Origin: Gnetum montanum
Lineage: Eukaryota > Streptophyta > Gnetopsida > Gnetales > Gnetaceae
DNA: 44,708 nt
Direction: 5' to 3'
NCBI GenBank assembly: GCA_015680685.1
Contig: MNCI01004927.1
Coordinates: 974,072 to 1,018,779, forward strand
Shown: one piece after another, positions 1 to 11,137 of the stretch
Layout of the letters: every line of letters starts with the position of its first letter
Position numbering within the stretch: the stretch's first letter is position 1
The notes under the pieces: model-generated
What the model was told of the DNA's origin: nothing
The model's database searches: none
What the model saw: the letters and a program-made list of their open reading frames with translations, nothing else
Translations under genes and position numbers: made by a program

Positions 1-800
1 TTAATGTTTATTGAAAATTGAAACATCCTAAAAAATTAGAATAACTGTAAGTAATGACTTTTTTAGTTAAGATCTCTGTTATACTATATAGATTACAAAA
101 ATATCATATAGTACCTATAAATTTTAAAATTTTATTTATAATGATATATAAAAATATATATTGAATATCTATACCATTAATATTACAATAATTGTTTATT
201 AATTAGAAAAAATTACTAAAAATTGCATAGTTTACTTATTTGAAGGTATGATTAAAATATTAAAGTTTTTAAAGATGTGGTTTTAAATATGGTAAAAATC
301 ATAATTAGTTTACCTTCATAATATCAACTATTATTTAACATTTATTGAAAATTTAAATATTATAAAAAATTAGAACAAGTGTAAGTTATAAATTTTTAGC
401 TAACGTATATATTATAATATTTTATGGAGATTGTAAATCTATAGGAGTAGCTTTTTAGCATTCTTACGATTTTAGCTTTTTAATTGTGTACTAATCTATT
501 TAATAAAAATGATTTGTTATCATTGATTTTACAATTGTTAATATATTTATTTAGCTTTAAGATTTAAAATAACTAAGTGTGTATTGCTTACCATACATCC
601 CTTTATGGAACATGTTTTATATCAAAATGTTTTAAAAATTTAAGCATTTTTAATGTTATCCAAAGCTTACTTGTGAATGACTTGAAGCTTTTAATTTTCA
701 AAATTTTTAACTATGTAAAATGTAACCATGGAATTTTGAGGTTTAGTATCAAATTTAAGATACCTTAATGTATTTCATTCCATTATGTCTTTAACAAAAT
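1..800. other. AT-rich non-coding DNA
   Basis: This stretch is very A+T-rich with many short poly-A/T runs and stops in all frames. I see no gene, RNA gene or clear repeat. A phrase near the start (tttattgaaaatt...aaaaaattagaa...gtaagt) recurs in diverged form about 340 bases later, so it may be a very old decayed repeat. The right edge is where similarity to the minus-strand retroelement fragment begins. Confidence 0.6.
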
Positions 801-908
801 CTACAAAGCACAACACCTTGAATTTTGGTGTTTAGGATGATAAAATTGAGCACCAAGACAAAACTAACAAACACAATTCCTCAGATGGAGTGAAGAAGTT
901 GGAGAAGA

Positions 909-3753
909 TCAAACAATCCCAGGTGGTGGATGCTCCTGAGGCTCCGAAGGACCTTCTTCTACTTTAGGCACATGTGATGATAGAGGTAGTTATGATTGTC
1001 TAGCAGTAGTTGCAATGTCTGGTGGACGACAAAAGGCATCCAACAATGCCTTAATCTTCTACTCCTTTCCCTTGGGATCGTTCATAGTCCATATAGCATT
1101 TCGAATGTGGACCAGAGTGGGAACATCCTAGGGACAAGGCATTGTCAGGAATAGCTCCTTCATGTTGACAAACCAAGTAGTGAAAAGTTTGTGTTCCACA
1201 TCAAATGCCTTGAGAGCATTCTGTAGCTCCTAGTCGTTGTTCATCCTTTTGAGCAAGTTCTCAGCAATTGATCTTTGATCAATGAATTATGCCTTGAGAA
1301 ACTCAAGTTTAGCATTAGAAATCTTAAGCTTTTTCTTGGTCTCCTTATGGGTTTTGAACTATGCCTTGTATAGCAAGTATGATTTGGCCACTTGCTTCTT
1401 CAACTCTAATCATAGATGTCCGACAGTCAGCATTATTAGGTTTGCATAACAAAGATTAGCAAGCTCCATGTACTCCTTCATCTCCTTGCTCTACAACTTT
1501 TTCATGTAGATCTCCACATTGTTGTAGTCATTAAGCCCATCAAAGATAGGCTACCAAATATCACCTCCTTCCTTGAGTTGTTGGAGGACCTCATTAACTT
1601 TTGCCTTCACCATCTAGATGTGTTTTTCATTGATTTCTTTCTATAGACTGACTTGATCTCTATAATGGTTCTTGACTCTCTCAAATTTGAAAGCCTCATT
1701 CTTCCAAGCAACTATCTCTATCATAGATTTTTGGCGAAGGTTTTAGACTTCCTCCATGGAGAGATTTCTATTTTTGGCTGTCAATCTCCTTAGTTTAGTG
1801 TTCACTTTGGCCAATTGCTCTTGCTATTGATGGATAAATTCTTGCATCTTCTGCTTCTGCATATCAACATTTCGTAGGTGATGATTCTTTGCAATTAGGA
1901 TTTCATTCTCCTAGCACGTCTGGACCAAGTCCTTTTGAATGGTGTATGTCTTGGCATTGGCCACGGACTGGTCAAAGACAATTGTTTCCTTTGCATTCTT
2001 AACCTATTTGAGCTTGTCCTGAAGCTATTAAAAAGATTTATCATGTGTTAGCATAGGGTTGAGAAACATGGAATCAGCAAGGCAGGCTCTTAATTTAGCA
2101 ATCTTTGCAACCAAGCATTGGTTTTGAGCTTGGGCTATTTTTAGTTGTCCCTCCAATATTATGCTCTTGCCCCTAGCTTCAAGCAACTCTGACTAGGTTA
2201 TAGTTATGGTATCTAGAAGATTGAAGATATTCAGAATGGATTGCCCAGTTCTCACTAATCAGTCCAGCAACTCCTCATGCTAAGCTGCACTTAATTTGCT
2301 GCTAATTTTTCTGATGGATTTCTGCATATCTCTAAGTGCAAAAACATCTGGTACATATGCCATAAGTGCATTTAAGGCCTTAGCAATTCTATTAGCAACC
2401 ACCTCTGCTATTGTCTCCTACCCATGGTGTTGTATCACTAAGATAGTTACCTCTTCATCCTCTTCTAGACACATTGAAAAAGTAGCAACATTCTTAGAGA
2501 TTTCTGGGAATTTCTACTATTGCGAAAGAGATACCATTACCTCTTGAGCATTGAGATTCGATCTCATGGGCAACTATGTTCTTTAGGCTAAGAAAATCAG
2601 CCCACCTCTCTCCATCTAGCTAATGGTTTGAGCCATTTTATTGAGGTAACTCATCACTAGGTGATACACATATGGGTTTCCATCACTAGTTCTTGCTCGC
2701 TGCTCTTGCTCATGTAAGAGCTACTTTTGGATCTTGTGCATGTGCTCAAGCATAGTCGGGCCTTCAACGTTGTTTCATGAGTCGACGATGGAGGTGGTGG
2801 TCGTTGCTCCTCTTTTTGGATGATCTTAGTAAGCACCTTATCTTTCATCATTTCTACCCAAGAAGTAGACAAAGTATGTTGGGTGGCATTGTTTGTGTAG
2901 TGGGTTATTCCTTCCCTCACATAATTTTTTGATGAGGCATGGGAAGGGAAGTGCTTTCCTTTCATGTTCATTTTCTTTAAATCACTTATCTATCTCAAGA
3001 TAGATCAGTTGTGGAAGGTTGACAGGTAATCAATCACGTAGAGGGGCACACACACAAGCAAAGAAGGTTGTGATCTTGCTTGGCCTCACCATTGGATTAA
3101 GGTAAAAGGCTATAATTTTGAAGTATGCACGCTTCGCCATGGTGAGTGTGCCAAACTCCTTATGATTGACTCCATAACATCATTGTGTCCATTCCTTCTT
3201 GACACTAGGATATGCCTGCATGAGAATTTCTACAAGGTTAGCATTAGTTTCCAGTAACTCAAGGACCTCTACAATGGCTTTCATCTAGTAGGACACTAAA
3301 ATGTCCTTGATTTTAACAGTTGAACTAGACTACTAATTGTTCTAGAAGAGACATGTCTCTCCCTGCTAGAAATGATTGTGGGCCACATGCGAGAGTTCTA
3401 TGGTTGAGCTTTGACTTTTAGTCATGAAAACTTCAAGAAAGGTCCAAAATTTAATTCTTGAAGCATCAATTTTTGGACCTCCCTATTTGCGATCTACCTA
3501 AGGCAAGCTTCTGTCAAGTCACCTCAAGGTTTGGTCTTGGTTTGGGTGCCTCATCTCGGTGAGATTGTTCTATTATCGCAAATTCTTTAAGAATCCATTG
3601 AATAGATTCCACTTCAGGCTCCTCCTAAAGAGGTCTCATTAAATGGGCCACTGCTTTCTTGTGGGCCTATTCTTGGTCCTTTCATGTTCATGGTCGTTTG
3701 TCCTTTGGTTAGGACAATCCTTCTTCCTGTGTGTGCCTTCCCTTAGGTGTCAT
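909..3753 (-). pseudogene. ORF3 of the gypsy-like element, copy M (coiled-coil protein, degraded)
   Basis: This is the third ORF of the retroelement, downstream of integrase in the same sense. The start is the ATG of MTPKGRHTQEEG (complement of 3751-3753), shared with copy A (MTPKE). The stop follows PPPGIV. The length of about 2.85 kb (about 948 codons) agrees with the other two copies. Many in-frame stops, mostly TAG/TAA where the other copies have Gln, plus frameshifts, break it. The longest clean piece (2657-2971) sits in a frame-shifted middle section. The C-terminal half is rich in E, K, L, Q and N with heptad-like spacing (for example QEQLAKVNTKLRRLTAKN), predicting a long coiled coil. 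The tail carries the motif LTMPCP, found in all copies. No transmembrane helix is evident. Function unknown; it could be an Athila-type extra ORF. Confidence 0.75.
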
Positions 3754-5627
3754 TTGCAATTACAACATAACCAAGGATTAGTAATCAATGTGTAACTTAT
3801 AACATTTAGCACCTTTCTCATTGGGCGGTTATAGTTAAGCTAAGCTTGGACCATGGAGGATTGATTATTTATTATTATTTTGATGATTTTTAACTTAGAG
3901 TGTCATCAGAGCTTATTGGAAGGGTTTAACTCTTATAAGTTGATGTCTTAATGTTGGTTTCTTTGTTAAACCTTTGTGGAAGTTACAAATTTTCCAAAAA
4001 CATTTTTGTCAAAAACTTAAGGTTGTGACCCCCACAACAAAGAGCTTACCTTCGATAGCTACAGGGTCAAAGAATGAAGTGAGTGGGACAAACGGTTAGG
4101 AAGATATGGCTCTTAGAAGGTTCTAAACTCTGAAAAATTCAAAAACTTCCTTCTCGTTTATAAGCAAATGTGAAAAATGCTAAGTGTTTCCAAGTATGGG
4201 CTTCATCGATGAGTACCCAAGTATGGAGCCAATGCCCAAAATTTCCATAGTAAATATCTTCAAAAATACAGTTTTTCTTGTGAAATTAGTATCTATGGAG
4301 AGCCAAAAAATCCATCAACATGATGGAATACTTGAAGATGGCTCATGAATGCTCAAAATTTGGAATATTGAAGAATGAAATTTATTGGAGAAGATACCTT
4401 AAGGAGCGCATAGTTGGATGCATCGATGGGGCACACGAAAGATTTGATTACGAAAATACCTAAGGATAAGGAACTTCACTAGCCCAACCAAGAGATATGT
4501 AAGTGGGTCCTTCCCATAGCAGGCACATGCCCTTTTTACCCTTACATAACCTCAACTAAGGAGTCTGTGGGCCCCCATAGTTGATTAATGATGATGAAAA
4601 GTTAAGGATCAAATCCAGAAGAATCTACCCAAGAATTTTGACACTTCAAACTAAGACATTGAATAAGAACATGGATAACTAGTAGTGAGGTGAGTTACAG
4701 AAAGCATTGATGGATAGAGAAAATGGAATGGAATTCCCAATCGTGGTCACATGAAGTCCCTTGTGAATTCTATGGTTAAGTGAGCTGATAAAGTCCATCC
4801 TTAGTTTAGATCAAAACCAACCACTTTTAGTGACCTCACATCACCACTCTAAGACTAGTCCATCTCTTTGAGACATAAGAATGCTCCCACAGCTCAATCA
4901 CTAGTCCTTAATTAAGAAGAAAAGAGAAGTGAGAAGTGAGAAAAGGCATTAGTTAGAGGGGACCTTCAAGCATGGGTAACAAGTCTTTCTAGTCCCATAA
5001 CTAGTGCTTGTAGCCTGTTATTTTGTCTAAGAGGTGTGCTTTGAATTCCCATCATTTTATTTTTATTTTTTTCATGTTTTTTGTGAATCTTATGTTTTTA
5101 TGGATTTTTTGGATGGGAACCATAGCATGCAAATACTTATTAACTTCCTATTATTGGTCAACATAGAACAATAAGAAATCTTTTCCTTGAAGTCAAGCAA
5201 GTAGAAAGGTACAAAGAGTATTAGATCTTATTGAAGTCACACCCTTTTCAAACCTTTGAATCTTTCCAAAGTTTGAAAACTACCAAGGTCACAAGTTCAT
5301 TAAAGTTTCATTAATAAAAAAGGGACCTCATGCTCCCAAAAGCAAGAAGACCATAGAGTTTCTAGATGGGTGGATGATGTGTTGTCACTACCTGTTCCGT
5401 GAAAAGGAAACTTTATCTTAGTTATTAGTCATCAAAATTCAAAAATAGAAAGCAGACATTAGCAATCAAAAACATTAAGTACAAACCACCATTAGCAAAC
5501 AAGTATAGAAATCACTGTGTCTTGTTGCCAATAAAGCACGTTTATTAGAAAATAATAAGAAAAATTTGTACCAAAATAAAGTAAAATATAAAAGAAATTG
5601 TAAAATATTCAAGAAAGTTAAAACGTA
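3754..5627 (-). other. Spacer between pol and ORF3, copy M
   Basis: This is a 1.9 kb non-coding block, homologous in order and position to 16510-18524 and 25561-27603. On the minus strand it starts with a T-rich tract after integrase and ends just before the ORF3 ATG. Near 4195-4262 it carries an array of CCAAGTATGG-like and CATCGATGA-like motifs, at the place where copies A and B have CCCATCGA-type arrays. I see no convincing TATA box after the array in this copy. Stop codons occur in all frames. Confidence 0.6.
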
Positions 5628-7080
5628 CTAAAGATGTTGTAAAGTAAAAATTGGAAAAATAAAAAAGTATAAAACAAAAAGATATAAAAACAAAGAAAGT
5701 GTAAAAACAAAAAGTAGAAAAACTAAGGAGCCACTTAATAGATTAGCATGGATGGCCATCTCCCCCATGACTAAGTTAAAGGAGGAGATCCAAAAGATTG
5801 ATTGACAATATCCATCTAATGAGGCGTTGCTTACAATAGCTTGCTTAGGCTCATGGAAAGGTTTAAGTTGTTGCATGTTGACCAGATACTTTTTATTTAG
5901 TCTTTCAGGTTTGTAGATCAACATGGCCCTAGAATCAAAGGTTTCATAAATGATATAAGATCCTTTCCACAATGTTTAAAACTTAGTTTGTTGAGGTACG
6001 TGTGTGGGGTCTTAGTAGAGGACCTTGTCTCCACGTTGAAATTAAATTTTCCTTATCCTAAGGTCATGGCATTTTTTGTTGAATGTCTTGTGTACTTCAT
6101 TTAAGGATAGAGTCAATAATTGATTCTCATCTAGCACATTGAGGTTAATCAATCTCTCTTTTTGTGCTAGGCTTAGGTCAAGATCTAAGTCACAAGCTGT
6201 TGAAAGTGTATGGAGCTCAAATTGAATGGAAAAAGTTGCAAGTTTTCCATACACTAGCTCATAGGGAGAGTAGCCTATAGGGAGCTTCCATGTGGAGCAG
6301 TAGGTCCAAAGGTCATCATTGAGTTTCGTGCTCTAGTCTCTTCTATATTTGCTAATTATTCTCGTTCAGATCTTTGTGATCTTTCTATTAGTGACTTTAG
6401 CTTGACCATTGGCTTGGGGGTAATAGGGTGTTGTTATTTTATGTTTGACCTCCAAGAGTTACATGAGCTTACAAAAGGTAGTGCCTATAAAGTGAGTACC
6501 ATCATCAGAAATTAGTGCACATGACACTTCAAACCTATTTACAATATTTTGCTATGCAAACTGAGTAATAGTGGAAGATGTACAGTCGATGATGGCTACT
6601 ACCTCTATCCATTTGGTACAATAGTTAACAATGACTATTATGTACATTTTTTCATTTGACATGGATGTGATGGGACCCATAAAGTCTATGCCCCAAATGT
6701 CAAAGGGTTCCAATGGTTGGATCCACTATTGAGGCTCCTCCATTCAAGTGGTCATCCCACCATCTTGTTGATAGCATTCACAAGAGCAAATGAATTGGTG
6801 AATGTCCCTGAAGATTGTTAGCCAATAATACCTTGCCATCAAGATCTTAATGATCATGCATCTCCCTACATAGTGATCCCCACAAGGGCCCTCATGAGCA
6901 TCTTGGAGAATGCATAGTTGATCTGCATTAGAAACAAACTAATGAACTAGGCCATCAGTGCATACCTTGTAAAGGTGTCCATTGATCTCCATGAAATGTT
7001 TGGCCTAATGAAGAAACTATTGTTTTTTCTGGTGGTCTAACTCTTATGGCATCTCCTAAGTGAGAAGATAAGTGAAAATG
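5628..7080 (-). pseudogene. Integrase (3' end of pol), copy M
   Basis: Reading on the minus strand, the fragment enters in the linker after RNase H and continues through the zinc-binding region, the catalytic core and the C-terminal region. The core shows DIWGIDFMGPI (first catalytic Asp, complement of 6684-6686) and ISDDGTHF (second Asp, 6504-6506). In the third motif GQAKV the catalytic Glu has become Lys (AAA, 6396-6398). The C-terminal part has a GPY-like region (YIIYETFDSRAMLIYKP) and LVNMQQLKPFHEP, with no chromodomain. The pol frame then stays open through a Phe/Leu-rich tail to 5628, where the DNA is simply T-rich. Several internal stops are present. This integrase cannot be active. 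Confidence 0.85.
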
Positions 7081-7081
7081 T

Positions 7082-7561
7082 TGATGAATCATTAGTTGGT
7101 TGGGATATCACTGATGCTACGTTGCATCTGCAATATCATTGATGCTATATCGCATCTGTTTGACAAAAAGTCAATTTTTGGTTAGCTAAGATATCAAAGC
7201 TCTTATATCTTAACTCTAATATCGGCGCCCTAATATCGCATCTTTGATATCGGATTACATGCTATGTTATCAAATATCTGATATCGTGGGATGTGTGTTA
7301 GCCTATAAACATAACACTTGGATGTATGGTTTGGGAGTCAATTAGTCAATAGGGTAGTTAAACTCTTACACCTTTATTTTGTAGTCTTAGAGAATAGTCA
7401 GTGAGCACCTATAGTGTGGATCTGAATCAGTTGCACAGTGTCCTATTCGAGTGGCAATGTACATGGACACATTCCATGAACGATAATAAGATCAAGATTG
7501 ATTCTTATTCATTACAACACTTTGACTTAGATTAGATTTACTTTCTATGTAATTTACTTTT
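7082..7561 (+). repeat. 3'-truncated LTR fragment
   Basis: It begins TGATGAATCA, the same start as the other LTRs here, and has a TATAAAC box at 7304-7310 in the GCCTATAAA context shared with LTR1. Between start and TATA about ten ATATC motifs, several within the palindrome GATATC, are spread over roughly 200 bases. It stops at the equivalent of about 390 bases into LTR1, exactly where LTR1 begins. It is therefore the left part of another family member, cut when LTR1 arrived or by later recombination. Confidence 0.75.
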
Positions 7562-8413
7562 TGATGAATCACATTTTTCATCTACTCTGATGTCAGATAT
7601 CTGACGTCAAAGCCTTGACGTCGGGTATCCAATGTTAGAGCCAAGATGCAATGTTGGATATCCAATGTTGCAAGGTATACGCTAGCCTATAAATATAGTG
7701 CTTGGGCTCACGATTTTGATATCAGTTTTTCTCATAGTTAGCGAAGCTATTGTAGTTTGTTTCCTCTAGAGTTAGAATATTTTTTAAGTGCCTATAGTAA
7801 GAGTCTGAGTGTGTATGGATCTTTGTTCAAACACTGATGTACCTGAGCATAGCAGTGTGATAGGAATAAAAATGAACACTTTTGATAATCCATGTAGCAC
7901 TGAGACTAGATTAATGTTTCCTTTAATGCACTGTACTTTCATGCACTTTACTTTAATGCATTTAAATTAAGCAATTAATTTCTAGTTGTTAATGAACACA
8001 AGCATGACCACTTCGAGCATACATATAGTGCTTGGTAACCTAGCAATGCTTAACGTTTAGTAGCCTAGCAATGCCATATGTGTTCAGGAAAGTGGGACAA
8101 GTACTTCTATTAGGCTAGCTAGGTAGTAGATAAATTAGATCTTAAATTACTCTACTTTCCATTATTGTTGTAGGAAATTAAACTTATAAAACATAAAATG
8201 ATAAAAATCATGTACCTCAATTACACTTAAACCATACCCTTGAGCTTCACAAGTGTAGTTGGGAAGACAACAAATGTTCTCAATGTCCATTTCACTTCCT
8301 AGAGGAGGAACTAGTACACTAGAGAACTATAGGTCCATGGAATTCAATCAGATTGCATGTAAACGTCTTAGTGATTCATATGGTTGGGCATAGGGGTACC
8401 TTGCTGCTCATCA
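7562..8413 (+). repeat. LTR1 (5' LTR of the gag1 unit)
   Basis: This is a full-length LTR of about 850 bp. It begins TGATGAATCAC and ends CTGCTCATCA, directly before the primer-binding site. U3 holds an array of short palindromic words (GATGTC, GATATC, GACGTC twice, GGATATCC, AATGTTGG). TATAAAT follows at 7688-7694. The R/U5 part ends with the conserved stretch around TATGGTTGGGCATAGG, also present in LTR2, LTR3 and LTR4. Confidence 0.85.
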
Positions 8414-8414
8414 T

Positions 8415-8432
8415 TGGCACTATTGTTGGGGA
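8415..8432 (+). promoter_or_regulatory. Primer-binding site (tRNA-Asp type), decayed
   Basis: TGGCACTATTGTTGGGGA lies one base after the LTR end. The expected plant tRNA-Asp complement is TGGCGCCGTTGCCGGGGA. All five differences are C-to-T or G-to-A transitions at CG or CHG cytosines, so this is an old methylated PBS. Confidence 0.75.
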
Positions 8433-8572
8433 TCTTTTGGTTGTTTCATGCACTATCTAGGATTGAGTGGAAATCAATCAAAATCATTGAAATGAACCTT
8501 AGTCATATCATATTTTACAATTACTATAACAAAAATTTAAAAGCACACTATGTTTTTATCATCTAATTGAAA

Positions 8573-10723
8573 ATGTCTTCTTCTCACAAGAGTGCTTCTT
8601 TGTCAAAGTCTGATGGAGCTCATTCGCTAGTGCCTCAACAATATCAAATGGTATATGCTCATCCTGATGAGTATGTACCCAATTTCACCTTCACCCTACA
8701 TTAGGATGAATAACTGTGGTGGTGTGACATGGAGGGCAACATTGTATTGTCTCCCAATTGATATGTTCATGCAATGCTTCACCAAACGCTTATTTGTTTG
8801 GATCTTCAAGAATGTCATGCTGAGTATGTTGTGCAAGATAATGATGCCAAGGATTATTGTCCCACTGAGGCACAATGTCTTCACAATTGCCAACTAGAAC
8901 AACACCATGAATTTTTGAAGGGAAAAGAATTTAATGATTCCCCATTTTTGTTGTACCAAAACAATGATGGGGAACCCTTCTCTAGGGGTTTTTCATTTAG
9001 TGAAATTCCTCTCTTTGACTTTGGTGATGGAGGTCAAAACCAGAACCTACAATCCACAATTCACAATCCTAGTTTTGGTAAGAATGGATCCAATGATAAA
9101 GAAGGATCCAAAGAGACAAGTTAAGGTAACGATGCGAACAAGAAACAAGATCATGATCATGGTCACAATCATTAAAGACATGGTAGCAAGCACCATGATG
9201 GTGTTAGTCCTCCTTCCTCTTCACCTTTGTCATCATCATCATCTTCTTCTTCTAGCTCTAATCACAACTATAGGAGGTGAGACCATGATGGAGGTGACTA
9301 AAATGACTAATAGGACCAAAATGATCGAAGGGACTATCGGGAAAGGCAAGATCAAGGGTGTGGACATTGAAGAGAGGCACATCACCATGAATGAAGGGGG
9401 TAATAGAAGGCATCATAGGCACCATGATCAAGCACTCGATGAGCCTCTGCTTGCTACCTAAAGTATGCTAAACATTGTATAGGCAATATGAATTTTAACA
9501 AGGCACTTGAAGGATAGCCGAATCAAAAGGCTAGACATGAACAATATCCCTAGATTTGAAGGGGGATATAACTTTGATCCATAGAACCATCTCCAAGCTT
9601 TTTAAGATGCATGTGCCTTGCAAAACATAGAGAATGAGTGAAAAAAGCTTAAGTTGTTCCCACAGACACTCATTAAAGAAGCAGAAAACTTGTACTAGTC
9701 CTTAGAACTAGAATTTATCAGACGATGGAGTACCATGCTTGAATTGTTCAATGATAAATATCAAATGTACTCTAGAGTGTCCAACTTGAGAAGGAAGATC
9801 CAAGAATAGAAACAAGAAACACATGAACCCTTGGATGCTGCCATCGATTGATACTATTCCTTAATGCATAAATGTCCTAGCCATGGTTATTCTTAATTGG
9901 ATCAACTTCGCCACATTGTAGATAGGCTTTGATCAAAAACAAGGAGAACCCTTGGTGTCTATGCCTAAGGGTAATTGTTAGAATTAAGTACCCATCAAAT
10001 ACAAAGACTAATTGAGTAAGTAGCTAAGAAGGAAGGTGAATTAAGAAAAAGAGAAAGTGCAGAAGAGTACAACCATGATCCTTCCATCCGAAAGAGGGAG
10101 GTTCGATTTTGTGATAGTGAGGAAGAATCTACACCTGATGAGGTGGTGAATAGGAAAACCTTACCACTCTAAAAATCTCAATCTGAAATTACGGCCAAGA
10201 TTAATTAGTTATGGAACTCTATGAATAGAAAATTTTAAGTTGTCCTAAAAATTGTTGGAGTCCAAAGAACAAGGTAGTGTTCGTGAGCGCAAGAGGTGCA
10301 AATAAGTTGGATGTGCCTATCAAATAGGTAAGGGAAAGATTGCTACAATAGAAAAAGTTGTGGGAAGTGAATCAAATGATGATGGTGGATGTGACGTCTG
10401 CCAGTATGAACATCCTAAGGGATGTTGCCACATAGTTTCACACTTAGAGGAGTCTAGGGTGTATGCTTTGAATCCACGACTAACGCAAAAGCAAACATCC
10501 AAAAGATTACCTTATCCTCAAGGTAATTTTAGGCAATTCCACTAGTAGTAGCAATATTGTCCTAGTGGAACTCCACCACAACCATATCAACAATATCAAC
10601 AGTGGTAGCAACCACAATCATGGGCACTGACACCACCAAGGTAGCAATACCCTTACAGACAGCCTAATCCATATGGGTACTATGTTCAACAACCCTTGTC
10701 TCCCCATGACTCCTCCAATCACA
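8573..10723 (+). pseudogene. gag pseudogene, copy 1
   Basis: This is the capsid/nucleocapsid precursor of the retroelement. The start is the ATG of MSSSHKSASLS, matching MSSSNKDD in gag2. The N-terminal segment YAHPDEYVPNFTFTLH is shared by both copies, and a His/Ser-rich linker follows. The Gag core includes LDQLRHIVDRL and a LELSTHQIQRLIE motif. The nucleocapsid part holds CDVCQYEHPKGC, a short CX2CX3HX3C knuckle, followed by a Gln/Pro/Tyr-rich tail. Stops occur throughout, many at Gln codons (for example CAT TAG GAT). Similarity stops near 10723, inside the tail, where LTR2 sequence begins, so the pol that followed it is lost. Confidence 0.8.
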
Positions 10724-10724
10724 T

Positions 10725-10987
10725 TTTTACTTTCTAATTACTTTAATCTTGTTCTTAAGTGACTTAATTCATAAAATACAAAATGGTAAAAATCATATGC
10801 CCTAGTGACACTTAACCATACACTTGCACTTCATAAGTGGAACTAGGAAGACAACAATTGCAATGGTTAGATTCACTTCCTAGAATCAGTGTACTTAGAA
10901 ATCTAAAGTCTATGAAATTCAACCGGATCACTAAGTGAATGCTAGTAATTCGTATGGTTGGGCATAGGGTATACTTGCTGCTCATCA
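10725..10987 (+). repeat. LTR2, 5'-truncated
   Basis: Only the last 260 bases of an LTR remain. They match the ends of LTR1, LTR3 and LTR4 (CTTGTTCTTAAGTGACTTAA, then GGTTGGGCATAGG, ending CTCATCA). The left edge abuts the broken end of gag1, so U3, the TATA box and most of R are deleted. A PBS follows, so this was the 5' LTR of the gag2/pol A unit. Confidence 0.8.
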
Positions 10988-10988
10988 T

Positions 10989-11006
10989 TAGCACTGTTGC
11001 TAGGGA
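10989..11006 (+). promoter_or_regulatory. Second primer-binding site, decayed
   Basis: TAGCACTGTTGCTAGGGA again matches the tRNA-Asp complement with five transitions (C to T or G to A). The set of mutated positions differs from that in the first PBS, which shows independent decay. Confidence 0.75.
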
Positions 11007-11137
11007 CTTTAGTTAGCTGCATGCACTATCTAGGACTTAGTAAAAATTATTCAACATCATTGGAATGAACTTAAATTTGCAATCATTCTAAATAATGATA
11101 ATATTAAAAGTACACTATTATTTTCTTCCAATCTAAA

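Larger units (their letters stand above)
805..7081 (-). mobile_element. Truncated Ty3/gypsy LTR retrotransposon, minus strand (copy M)
   Basis: Read on the minus strand this is the 3' portion of an LTR retrotransposon: integrase, a T-rich spacer, then a third ORF. It matches the + strand blocks 24270-30520 and 15230-21480 in the same order. Its left end stops in the short region after the ORF3 stop, before any polypurine tract or LTR. Its right end breaks inside the linker between RNase H and integrase, exactly where a + strand LTR fragment begins. LTRs, gag, protease and reverse transcriptase are absent. It is a dead fragment left by deletion or by insertion of the + strand element. Confidence 0.85.

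Noticed and set aside
7082-7400. CRISPR-like array because of regular short repeats
   Set aside because: Words are 5-10 bases, irregularly spaced, lie in an LTR, and the genome is a plant's.
8434-8572. Short ORF 8384-8566 as a leader peptide gene
   Set aside because: It starts in the LTR, crosses the PBS, and is not kept at the second leader (10988-11137).
8934-9461. Long Met/Ile/Thr-rich open frame within gag1
   Set aside because: It is an alternate frame of the His/Gly-rich Gag linker and not shared with gag2.
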